Below, piece after piece: positions 1 through 4,806 of a DNA stretch of 5,834 nt (positions within the stretch are counted from its first letter, which is position 1; each line of letters starts with the position of its first letter). Source of the stretch: Paenibacillus sp. FSL M7-0420 (GTDB lineage: Bacteria; Bacillota; Bacilli; Paenibacillales; Paenibacillaceae); contig NZ_JBBOCJ010000002.1 of NCBI RefSeq assembly GCF_038002345.1, forward strand, positions 1-5,834, written 5' to 3'. The notes under the pieces are model-generated. The model saw nothing but the letters and a program-made list of their open reading frames with translations, searched no databases and was not told the origin of the DNA. Position numbers and translations under genes: made by a program.

Positions 1-585
1 GTTACTCTTATTGACAAACTTCGTCGCTTTGCTAGACTTGTTTTATCAATAATTTTGGGCGGAGTGGTGATATTTTATGTTGGCTTCTATCTCTTTCAAT
101 CAATCTCACAAAAGTAACATGGCACACAATAACCGAGAAAATATTTATGGGAATCCTGGCATTGATCCGTCCAGGCTAGATGAAAATATTTATTTTGTTC
201 AGAAGGATATTCGAGAAGTGTATGAGGATACCTTTGGTGAAGCGGTGGAAGCCTACAATGCAAAGCAGAGTAGGAAAGACCGCAAGATTGAGGACTATTA
301 CGAGAAGATTCGCAATGACAGTAAAACGCATGAACAAAGGGAATTGATTGTTGCCATTGGAGAAGGAAAAGACGGTGAGGAATACCGCGGTTTAAAAAAG
401 GCTGCATTGGTGCAGTATGCAGAGGAATTTCAAGAAAGAAATCCGAATCTAGCAGTCTATAACATGGTGTTGCATGATGATGAAGCGAATCCCCATTTGC
501 ATATTAATTACGTTCCGAACTTTGAAAGCAAAAGGGGTCTGACAAGGCGTGTCGGCATGGATAAAGCCTTACAACAACAAGGCAT
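1..585 (+). repeat. Large direct repeat, terminal copy continued (mob leader and 5' part)
   Basis: Continuation of 5545-5834 across the presumed circle junction, matching 3188-3773. Leader and promoter are conserved with scattered changes; the coding part differs mostly at third codon positions, so both copies spent time as functional genes before the internal one was broken. Confidence 0.88.
11..38 (+). promoter_or_regulatory. Probable promoter of the intact mob gene
   Basis: A perfect -35 box TTGACA (11-16) is followed after 16 bases by TAGACT (33-38), a 4/6 match to the -10 consensus. The same pair at the same spacing precedes the second mob copy (3198-3225). It lies just after the oriT-like hairpin if the circle is closed, the usual place for a relaxase promoter, where the relaxase could repress itself by binding oriT. 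The TTGACAAAC motif also forms an imperfect inverted repeat with TTTTATCAA at 40-48, so the segment might instead or also be part of oriT. Confidence 0.5.
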
Positions 586-1513
586 TGAAGGAAAAGGGAC
601 AGAACTCATTAAGCATTGGCGTGAGCGAGAGACCGCACGCATTGAGGAGCTGGCGAAGGCTCATATTCCCGATTTTGAAAGAGCCAATGTCGGTTCCCAC
701 AAGTACATGAAAGTTCCTCAATTCAAAGAAGCCAAAGAAGCTTTGAAGCAAATCGAAGCAGAGGGGCTTAAAAAGCGCCAGGAGATTGTAAAAGCGATTA
801 ACCATATAGATGACCTTCAATCTTCTAAAAAGGCCTTAGAAACCGAATATGAAGCTCAGAGGGCTATTGTGAGAGAGTTTAAAGAGCGTGGAAAGACGTT
901 GACCCAATCGACTAAACAACTAGCAGAGATGCCTCAATATAAGGCTCCCAAAGTTGAGCCGATCTATGAGCCAGAAGCTAATACGGACATGCTCGGAAGG
1001 TATGTCAAAATCAAGAAAGCCGATTACGATAAAATGTTGGTCAGTCAAAAAGAATCATTGGAAAAACACAAGAGTTTGGCTAAAAACTTTGATATTGTGG
1101 CGGAACACTTGAAAAAGGCCAACGTCAATAATTATTACCTTTCTGCAGAACTGGAGAGAGCCAAAAAAGCTATTCCTGTTCAAACAGAGGATTTTGTTCC
1201 AAGAGCCGAACATGAGAAGGTGAAAAAGGCGTTAGAATCGTCTGAACGCCGACATGAGGAAAAGGATATGGTCATTGAACAGCAGCAAGAACAAATTAAG
1301 GATTTAACGCAGCGCATAAAACAGTTTAAATCCATGTGCGTGGATTTTATTAAAGAGAACGTTCCGAAAGCCTTTGATTTGATGAATTCCCTTGCTCAAA
1401 AATTCAATTTGGTTAAGGATGTCAATGAGTCGATGAAGCAGGATAAAGAGCGTGAACAGAGGGAGAAGAAAATGCAAAGGCGCAGTCGTGATGATTGGGA
1501 AATGGAGCGATAA
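77..1513 (+). CDS. mob: MobV/Pre-family plasmid mobilization relaxase, full length
   Basis: Relaxase that nicks one strand at oriT, stays covalently bound to the 5' end and pilots the strand into a recipient using another element's conjugation pore; MobV (Pre) proteins also promote plasmid recombination at this site. The 478-residue length is close to the roughly 490 residues of MobM from pMV158. Motif I is H17-N-N-R20; by comparison with MobM, H17 is the likely nucleophile. The metal-binding motif is H133-D-D-E136-A-N-P139-H140-L-H142. After about residue 210 the protein turns Lys/Glu-rich with long predicted coiled coils (about 212-300 and 320-440), as in MobM, where this part serves dimerisation or membrane association. 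The start is set by GGTGAT (66-71), matching the 16S rRNA tail five bases before the ATG, with GGAG just upstream. The 5' 509 bases are duplicated at 3264-3773. Family assignment is firm; the N-terminal third differs enough from MobM to suggest a separate subgroup. Confidence 0.93.
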   Translation: MLASISFNQSHKSNMAHNNRENIYGNPGIDPSRLDENIYFVQKDIREVYEDTFGEAVEAYNAKQSRKDRKIEDYYEKIRNDSKTHEQRELIVAIGEGKDGEEYRGLKKAALVQYAEEFQERNPNLAVYNMVLHDDEANPHLHINYVPNFESKRGLTRRVGMDKALQQQGIEGKGTELIKHWRERETARIEELAKAHIPDFERANVGSHKYMKVPQFKEAKEALKQIEAEGLKKRQEIVKAINHIDDLQSSKKALETEYEAQRAIVREFKERGKTLTQSTKQLAEMPQYKAPKVEPIYEPEANTDMLGRYVKIKKADYDKMLVSQKESLEKHKSLAKNFDIVAEHLKKANVNNYYLSAELERAKKAIPVQTEDFVPRAEHEKVKKALESSERRHEEKDMVIEQQQEQIKDLTQRIKQFKSMCVDFIKENVPKAFDLMNSLAQKFNLVKDVNESMKQDKEREQREKKMQRRSRDDWEMER

Positions 1514-1532
1514 TGCAGGGAATCTATTAATT

Positions 1533-1541
1533 TGCTATAAT
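1533..1541 (+). promoter_or_regulatory. Extended -10 promoter element for rep
   Basis: TGCTATAAT (1533-1541) is a perfect -10 box with the TG extension that lets Gram-positive RNA polymerase work with a poor -35; the bases 16-17 upstream (around 1513-1519) do not resemble TTGACA. Transcription would begin near 1548, giving rep a leader of about 150 bases that carries the hairpins described here. It lies 20 bases after the mob stop codon, so rep need not depend on mob read-through. Confidence 0.5.
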
Positions 1542-1550
1542 TTACTAGAA

Positions 1551-1595
1551 ACGAGAAAAACCGCCCATGCTTTGGACGGCAGGCGGTTGTCTCGT
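1551..1595 (-). terminator. Rho-independent terminator on the minus strand (end of antisense RNA)
   Basis: Read on the minus strand, AACCGCC (1588-1582) pairs with GGCGGTT (1565-1559) and runs directly into a row of five T (1560-1556). A tighter alternative pairs GCCGTCC with GGGCGGT, using two G-U pairs. Longer outer arms ACGAGA/TCTCGT (1551-1556, 1590-1595) enclose it. On the plus strand no T-run follows the stem, so termination should act on leftward transcripts; the same inverted repeat would fold as a leader hairpin in rep mRNA. Confidence 0.6.
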
Positions 1596-1645
1596 ATTAC
1601 AAAGGACAAGGGAATTAGTCCCTTTATATTTAATTTAGATATATA
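1556..1645 (-). ncRNA. Putative antisense (countertranscribed) RNA controlling rep
   Basis: A minus-strand promoter (1652-1680) and a minus-strand terminator (1551-1595) bracket about 90 bases wholly complementary to the rep leader. The predicted RNA contains two stem-loops: a small one from the AAGGGA/TCCCTT arms (1608-1624) and the terminator hairpin. Size, position, orientation and the two-hairpin shape are those of the copy-control antisense RNAs of Gram-positive plasmids such as pT181 and pIP501. The likely role is to bind nascent rep mRNA and favour its early termination or block its translation. No homologous named RNA was recognised; the call rests on promoter, terminator and position. 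Confidence 0.5.
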
Positions 1646-1671
1646 TATTATATCATAATCGGACTAATTCC
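1608..1671 (+). promoter_or_regulatory. Mutually exclusive hairpins in rep leader (attenuator-like switch)
   Basis: The bases GGAATTAGTCC (1611-1621) form a perfect 11-bp inverted repeat with GGACTAATTCC (1661-1671) around a 39-base, almost wholly A/T loop. The same left arm can instead form a short local hairpin, AAGGGA (1608-1613) with TCCCTT (1619-1624), followed by a U-rich stretch. Only one can form at a time. The short one resembles a weak intrinsic terminator and the long one an antiterminator whose 3' arm ends just before the rep ribosome binding site (1679-1685). An antisense RNA covering the left arm could choose between them. The mechanism is inferred; the repeats are seen directly. 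Confidence 0.5.
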
Positions 1672-1680
1672 TTCCACCAA
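1652..1680 (-). promoter_or_regulatory. Probable promoter of the antisense RNA
   Basis: On the minus strand TTGGTG (1680-1675) is followed after exactly 17 bases by TATGAT (1657-1652), which matches the -10 consensus at 5 of 6 positions; the -35 matches at its three most conserved positions. Transcription would start near 1645, inside the A/T loop of the leader. The promoter overlaps the rep ribosome binding site region, leaving little space for any other role. Confidence 0.42.
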
Positions 1681-1696
1681 GGGAGAGAATTATTTT

Positions 1697-2308
1697 ATGA
1701 CAAAAATTGTGAATTTTGACCAAGCTGAAAGAAATGCTAGAAAAAAAGATTTTGATTTGGAAAAGCTTCAGTACGCTTTAGATCATGGGGGGATTTCTCA
1801 AGATTTGATTGAAAATGCTATGGAATTATTAAGTAAAGCTACTGGAAAAGACCTTTACATAGGGACTAAACGCTCACCACAATCGAAAGTGAGGTTTGTT
1901 CAATTGATTCAAAGTAATTGGGATTATGCTCTTGAAAATAAATATTTTACTGATGAAGAAATGCTATTTTTATTAAGGATTCAAAGATTTTTAGGATTTA
2001 AAAGTAATTGTTTAGTAGACGATATTCTTTCAAAAAATCCTGTTCCTCTAAATCAAAGTCAATTAGCGGAACGACTTGGAACAAGCCGTTCTACGGTTAG
2101 TAGAATTGTTAAAGGATTAGTTGAAAAAGGGATTATTGTAAAAGGTGAAGGACACAAAAGGGAAAACGTTAATGTTCGTACATATGCTTTGTTCATCAAT
2201 CCTAATCTTTTGTATTCAGGAGATAAAGACAATATCGAGGAAACTTTAAAAGCCTTATTTATCAATGCAAAAGCACTACTTAAAGACTTTCCAGTTCAAC
2301 TATTTTAA
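1697..2308 (+). CDS. RepL-like winged-helix plasmid replication protein
   Basis: Probable replication initiator of this plasmid, binding its origin in the cytoplasm. The 203-residue protein has a helical N-terminal part (1-110) and a clear winged helix-turn-helix at about 118-168: helix SQLAERLG (121-128), recognition helix starting TSRSTVSRIVKGLVEKG (129-145), then a basic wing. It ends with NPNLLYSGD (168-176), which recalls the NP-LL--GD tail of Firmicute RepL proteins and is the main reason for the replication call over a plain MarR/Crp-type regulator. It is longer than typical RepL at the N-terminus. AAGGGAG (1679-1685) sets the ATG, 11 bases away. A complex leader with antisense signals precedes it and a strong terminator plus paired dyad sites follow it, the usual setting for a copy-controlled rep gene. 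No other replication gene is visible on the plasmid. Confidence 0.68.
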   Translation: MTKIVNFDQAERNARKKDFDLEKLQYALDHGGISQDLIENAMELLSKATGKDLYIGTKRSPQSKVRFVQLIQSNWDYALENKYFTDEEMLFLLRIQRFLGFKSNCLVDDILSKNPVPLNQSQLAERLGTSRSTVSRIVKGLVEKGIIVKGEGHKRENVNVRTYALFINPNLLYSGDKDNIEETLKALFINAKALLKDFPVQLF

Positions 2309-2332
2309 GAGCCAAAATTGGCTCTTTTTTTT
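2308..2332 (+). terminator. Rho-independent terminator of rep
   Basis: AGAGCC (2308-2313) pairs with GGCTCT (2320-2325) across a six-base loop and is followed by an uninterrupted run of T to 2332. The stem begins on the last base of the rep stop codon, so rep is the last gene of its transcript. Confidence 0.92.
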
Positions 2333-2335
2333 CGA

Positions 2336-2391
2336 TTTTCTTTGTTATCAAATCTGATAACTAATGTTATCTAATCTGATAACAAAGAAAA
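2336..2391. repeat. Two tandem dyad sites (22-bp period) inside a larger palindrome; candidate Rep binding site/origin
   Basis: GTTATCAAATCTGATAAC (2344-2361) and GTTATCTAATCTGATAAC (2366-2383) differ at one base; each is a dyad (GTTATC-N6-GATAAC) and they are spaced by TAAT, giving a 22-bp period, about two helical turns. The pair sits inside 15-bp perfect outer arms, TTTTCTTTGTTATCA (2336-2350) and TGATAACAAAGAAAA (2377-2391). Symmetric half-sites on one DNA face suit a dimeric winged-helix protein, and the site lies directly after rep, so Rep binding is the natural guess. Repeats are certain; function is inferred. Confidence 0.6.
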
Positions 2392-2475
2392 CCTCTAAAA
2401 ACCCTTGATATAACAGTCTTTTTTAAACTCTATAAGGTTGTTACACTCTCACTCTCTATATAAGGGCTTTTCTCC

Positions 2476-2542
2476 ATGCAAGGTACGGGTAGTATTTTTT
2501 GAGAAACCCACTCAAAAAATCTCCACCCTTTCCCCCTTGCAT
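2476..2542. repeat. Long inverted repeat (cruciform), possible replication origin structure
   Basis: Outer arms ATGCAAGG (2476-2483) and CCTTGCAT (2535-2542), middle arms GGGT (2487-2490) and ACCC (2525-2528), and a perfect 10-bp inner stem ATTTTTTGAG (2494-2503) with CTCAAAAAAT (2511-2520) around a seven-base loop. The whole 67 bases fold into one interrupted hairpin. It lies between rep and the GC-rich module in non-coding DNA, where double- or single-strand origins of small Gram-positive plasmids occur. No known nick sequence was recognised. The inner stem plus its T/A tracts could also terminate transcription in either direction. Confidence 0.5.
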
Positions 2543-2549
2543 TCCGAAA

Positions 2550-2638
2550 TTTTGGCGGTGCTGAACTGTCGCCAAGCCGACGTACCTAAAACGAGGATTT
2601 AAGGCAATCGGCTTGCTCGTGCCATTGTACCGCCAAAA
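2550..2638. repeat. Nested inverted repeats, possible origin element
   Basis: TTTTGGCGGT (2550-2559) and ACCGCCAAAA (2629-2638) are a perfect 10-bp inverted repeat enclosing AAGCCGA (2574-2580) and TCGGCTT (2608-2614), a perfect 7-bp pair with a loop of 27 bases. The arrangement folds into an 89-base two-stage stem that starts eight bases after the preceding cruciform, so the two structures are practically contiguous. No coding potential was seen. A single-strand or lagging-strand origin is possible, but no conserved sso box was found. Confidence 0.45.
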
Positions 2639-2882
2639 CCGCCAGTGCTACCGTTCATAATTTTTTTCTTTTGCCTTATGGATCTACGCAATAAGGGGCT
2701 AGCCCCTCTTGGCTCTCGCCAATTCACCCCAGCCTGCGCCTTCCACCCTAAAACAAGGGGGAAACCCAAAAAACCAACCCTTTGCCAGAAGCTCATAAAT
2801 GCCCTCTGCAGCGTTTTTGGCGCTAGCAAGGCTTTTTAATATGGCTCATCTCTGGCGATGGCCAGAGGGGCCATACCTGGCA
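2639..2882. other. Gene-free GC-rich spacer with palindromes
   Basis: No convincing gene: the open frames here on the two strands overlap each other, lack ribosome binding sites and have unnatural composition. The stretch holds a perfect 14-bp palindrome AGGGGCTAGCCCCT (2694-2707). It also has a two-stage hairpin, TATGGC (2840-2845) with GCCATA (2870-2875) enclosing CTCTGGC (2850-2856) with GCCAGAG (2861-2867), directly ahead of the duplicated hairpin module. It is visibly richer in G/C than the rep and dehydrogenase regions. Confidence 0.5.
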
Positions 2883-3119
2883 TCTGTCAACGATACCGGA
2901 CCGTCAGGGAGGATAAGGAGTTGACAGATACGCTGCACCAAGACCCTCTTGGTGTGTCAAAAGTGCACCTTTTGACCTGCCTACCGGCGAGGGAGCCCCT
3001 CAAGGATTGAGGGGTTGGGGAGTTCGATTAGGGGGTCTGGGGAAGAGTTCCCCAGCTGGGTTTGGGCAAGGCCCAAGGTCTTGTTTTTTGCCATGCAGGG
3101 CATGGCTCGGCGGAGCCGA
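2882..3119. other. Array of eight short hairpins, internal copy
   Basis: In order: ATCTGTCAAC/GTTGACAGAT (2882-2891, 2920-2929); CACCAAGA/TCTTGGTG (2936-2954, loop of 3); GTCAAAAG/CTTTTGAC (2956-2976, loop of 5); CCCCTCAA/TTGAGGGG (2996-3014, loop of 3); CTGGGGAA/TTCCCCAG (3037-3055, loop of 3); TTGGGC/GCCCAA (3062-3076, loop of 3); GCCATGC/GCATGGC (3090-3106, loop of 3); TCGGC/GCCGA (3107-3119, loop of 3). Every stem is perfect. The array is non-coding and runs into the oriT-like hairpin. It may be a secondary-structure-dependent origin, a transfer enhancer region, or a structured RNA; the sequence does not decide. Confidence 0.75.
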
Positions 3120-3134
3120 AAAGCCTCGCAGAGC

Positions 3135-3187
3135 CCTATGTATTTTGTAACGTAGTGACAAAATACGTATAGGAAAATACGTATAGG
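3135..3187 (+). other. oriT: Candidate oriT, internal copy (hairpin plus 14-bp tandem repeat)
   Basis: CCTATGTATTTTGT (3135-3148) pairs with ACAAAATACGTATAGG (3158-3173), leaving two bulged bases and a nine-base loop. The unit AAAATACGTATAGG (3160-3173) is then repeated exactly (3174-3187). It stands upstream of the mob promoter and start, where MobV plasmids carry oriT, and an inverted repeat with adjacent direct repeat is the usual form of a relaxase target. The sequence does not match the pMV158 nick consensus that I know, so the nick position is unassigned. Confidence 0.5.
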
Positions 3188-3197
3188 GTTATGCTAA

Positions 3198-3225
3198 TTG
3201 ACAAACGTCGTCGCTTTGCTAGACT
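3198..3225 (+). promoter_or_regulatory. Promoter copy ahead of the truncated mob
   Basis: TTGACA (3198-3203), 16 bases, TAGACT (3220-3225): the same elements as at 11-38. Because it is intact, the mob remnant is probably still transcribed, and read-through could reach the dehydrogenase gene, since no strong terminator was seen between them. Confidence 0.45.
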
Positions 3226-3263
3226 TGGTTTATCAATAATTTTGGGCGAAGTGGTGATATTTT

Positions 3264-3752
3264 ATGTTGGCTTCTATCTCGTTTAATCAATCTCATAAAA
3301 GCAATATGGCACATAATAACCGAGAAAATATTCATGGGAATCCTGGCATTGATTCGTCCAGGCTAAACGAAAATATTTACTTTGTTCAAAGGGATATTCG
3401 AGACGTTTATCAAGAGGTATTCGGTGAAGCGGTCGAAGCCTACAATGCGAAGCAAAGTAGGAAAGACCGTAAGATTGAGGACTATTACGAGAAAATTCGA
3501 AAGGACAGTAAAACGCATGAACAAAGGGAGCTTATTGTTGCCATTGGAGAGGGGAAAGATGGCGAGGAATACCGGCCTTTGAAGAAAGCGGCACTAGTGC
3601 AGTATGCAGAGGAGTTTCAAGAAAGAAATCCCAATTTAGCAGTCTATAACATGGTCTTGTATGATGATGAAGCGAACCCCCATTTACATATCAATTACGT
3701 TCCGAATTTTGAGAGTAAGCGAGGGCTTACAAGGCGTGTCGGCCATGGATAA
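3264..3752 (+). pseudogene. mob: Truncated, frameshifted second copy of mob
   Basis: Near-identical to the first 160 residues of the intact Mob (77-1513) with 11 substitutions, then broken in two ways. An extra C at 3743-3744 shifts the frame and gives a stop at 3750-3752. Even without it, homology ends at 3773 and the frame would stop at 3802-3804 after a short Lys-rich tail. The nucleophile motif HNNR (17-20) is kept, but the first metal-ligand histidine is Tyr (VLYDDE for VLHDDE, residue 133) while PHLH (139-142) remains. The start codon and GGTGAT ribosome binding site are intact, so a 162-residue fragment could still be made. It lacks the coiled-coil half and should not be an active relaxase. 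It marks the join to the AT-rich cargo segment. Confidence 0.9.
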
Positions 3753-3807
3753 AGCTTTACAGCAACAAGGCATCAAGATAAGAAAAAACAAGAAAAAAAC
3801 ATAAATA

Positions 3808-3835
3808 TTGCTTAATTTTTTTTAAAGAATACAAT
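3808..3835 (+). promoter_or_regulatory. Probable promoter of the dehydrogenase gene
   Basis: TTGCTT (3808-3813) and TACAAT (3830-3835) are 16 bases apart; the -10 matches at 5 of 6 positions, the -35 at its first three. The spacer is a run of T and A. Transcription would start near 3842, giving a short leader of about 35 bases before the ATG. The element lies beyond the end of the mob homology (3773), so it probably came with the cargo. Confidence 0.4.
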
Positions 3836-3875
3836 TTTTATTGAAAGCACTAAATATAAAAGGAGACATAAGCAT

Positions 3876-4658
3876 ATGAACTCAGAAAATAAAGTAGCAA
3901 TAATAACAGGTTCAGCAGGTGGTTTAGGTAAAGCTATAGCTGAAAGATTAGCAAATGATGGTTTTAATATCGTTGTTCAAGACATCAATAATGATTTGTT
4001 ACTAGAAACAGAAAAAGAATTCAAAGAAAAAGGATATAATGTAATATCTTTCAAAAGTGATGTTTCAAAACAAAAAGAACAAGAAGAACTAGTTAAATTT
4101 ACTGTAAAAGAATTTAATAAATTAGATGTTTTTATTAATAATGCAGGTGTGGATGCTGTAACACCTTTCTTAGAAATAGACGAAAATCAACTTAATAAAT
4201 TATTTAATATTAATGTATTTGGAACTGTTTATGGTACCCAAGCAGCTGCAAAACAATTTATAAAACAAAATACAAAAGGTAAAATAATAAACGCTTGTAG
4301 TATAGCAGGTCACGAATCTTACGAAATGCTAGGTACATATTCAGCTACTAAACACGCAGTTAGATCATACACTCAAGTTGCAGCTAAAGAATTAGCAAAG
4401 TATAAAATTAACGTTAATGCTTATTGTCCAGGAGTGGCAAAAACTAAAATGTGGGAAAGAATCGATGAAGAAATGGTTAAATATGATGAAAATTTAAATC
4501 CTGGAGATGCTTTTGAAAAATTTTCAAGTGCTATAAAATTAGGAAGATATCAAGAACCTAAAGATGTAGCAAATTTAGTATCATTCCTAGCTTCGGAAGA
4601 TTCAGATTATATAACTGGTCAATCTATTTTAACAGATGGCGGATTAGTTTATAGATAA
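3876..4658 (+). CDS. butA: Short-chain dehydrogenase, probable acetoin/diacetyl reductase
   Basis: Cytoplasmic NAD(H)-dependent oxidoreductase of the classical SDR family, probably reducing diacetyl to (S)-acetoin and acetoin to 2,3-butanediol, a step that recycles NADH in fermenting bacteria. The 260 residues carry the full SDR set: cofactor loop TGSAGGLG (11-18), acidic D36 after the second strand (favouring NADH over NADPH), D62, NNAG (88-91), and the catalytic tetrad N113, S142, Y155, K159 (YSATK). PG (185-186) and the C-terminal [14 protein letters not shown] segment match the acetoin reductase subgroup (ButA/BudC), including [13 protein letters not shown] where ButA has GKIINATSQAG. AGGAG (3861-3865) sits ten bases before the ATG. 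It is alone, with no acetolactate genes beside it, and is visibly more AT-rich (many ATA, AGA and TTA codons) than mob, which suggests a separate origin. SDR specificity is hard to read from sequence: the fold is certain, the substrate likely. Confidence 0.8.
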   Translation: MNSENKVAIITGSAGGLGKAIAERLANDGFNIVVQDINNDLLLETEKEFKEKGYNVISFKSDVSKQKEQEELVKFTVKEFNKLDVFINNAGVDAVTPFLEIDENQLNKLFNINVFGTVYGTQAAAKQFIKQNTKGKIINACSIAGHESYEMLGTYSATKHAVRSYTQVAAKELAKYKINVNAYCPGVAKTKMWERIDEEMVKYDENLNPGDAFEKFSSAIKLGRYQEPKDVANLVSFLASEDSDYITGQSILTDGGLVYR

Positions 4659-4718
4659 AAAATAAACAGTTTAATTAATTTGGTTTTTATTCCAATTTCC
4701 TTTTTGAATAGAAACTTT
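4659..4718. other. Intergenic stretch after the dehydrogenase, no clear terminator
   Basis: AT-rich. An imperfect pairing of AATAAAC (about 4661-4671) with GTTTTTATT (about 4683-4691) could act as a weak terminator, but the stem is poor. The strong hairpin that follows (4719-4806) may stop transcription instead. Confidence 0.2.
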
Positions 4719-4806
4719 GAACCCTAAAAACCCAAAGCGTGTCAATCGTTCGGTTTAATAGCTAGCGCTATCCGAACGCTTGCGCTTTAAGTTTATTTTA
4801 GGGTTC
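4719..4806. repeat. Three-layer 88-bp hairpin, candidate single-strand origin
   Basis: Nested perfect arms: GAACCCTAAAA (4719-4729) with TTTTAGGGTTC (4796-4806); AAAGCG (4734-4739) with CGCTTT (4783-4788); CGTTCGG (4747-4753) with CCGAACG (4772-4778); and ATAGC (4758-4762) with GCTAT (4767-4771) at the tip. The tip contains the self-complementary TAGCGCTA, close to the TAGCGT box (CS-6) found in loops of ssoA-type lagging-strand origins. A long imperfect hairpin with such a loop in non-coding DNA is what an sso looks like. Assignment to a known sso class could not be made by eye. Confidence 0.45.

Larger units (their letters stand above)
2883..3773 (+). repeat. Large direct repeat, internal copy (hairpin module + oriT + mob 5' part)
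   Basis: This block of about 890 bases matches, in direct orientation, 5545-5834 continued by 1-585. Similarity begins at TCTGTCAACG (2883 and 5545) and stops abruptly at GGCAT (3769-3773 and 581-585). The first 290 bases differ at roughly nine places, most within the first 50, while the mob part is clearly more diverged (11 amino-acid changes in about 160 residues plus many silent ones). The pairing shows two related plasmid segments joined in one molecule. Confidence 0.9.

Noticed and set aside
96..820. Minus-strand open frames of 103 and 83 codons opposite mob
   Set aside because: Shadows of the well-supported relaxase gene, with no start signals or family resemblance.
1452..1658. 68-codon frame overlapping the end of mob
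   Set aside because: It starts inside mob in another frame and runs through the antisense/leader region; no ribosome binding site and no recognisable product.
2404..2460. Possible rightward promoter (TTGATA with TCTATA or TATATA)
   Set aside because: Spacings of 18 with a poor -10, or 13, are not convincing, and no gene follows.
2599..2839. Overlapping open frames of 64 and 76 codons on opposite strands
   Set aside because: Both cover the same GC-rich palindromic spacer, lack ribosome binding sites, and have unnatural composition.
3051..3060. Palindrome CCCAGCTGGG as a special site
   Set aside because: It is absent from the other copy of the module (which lacks one C there) and arises by overlap of two neighbouring stems.
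2883..3119. CRISPR array or tRNA cluster in the hairpin-rich region
   Set aside because: The hairpins have different sequences and irregular spacing, so no constant repeat exists, and no cloverleaf or anticodon arm could be built.
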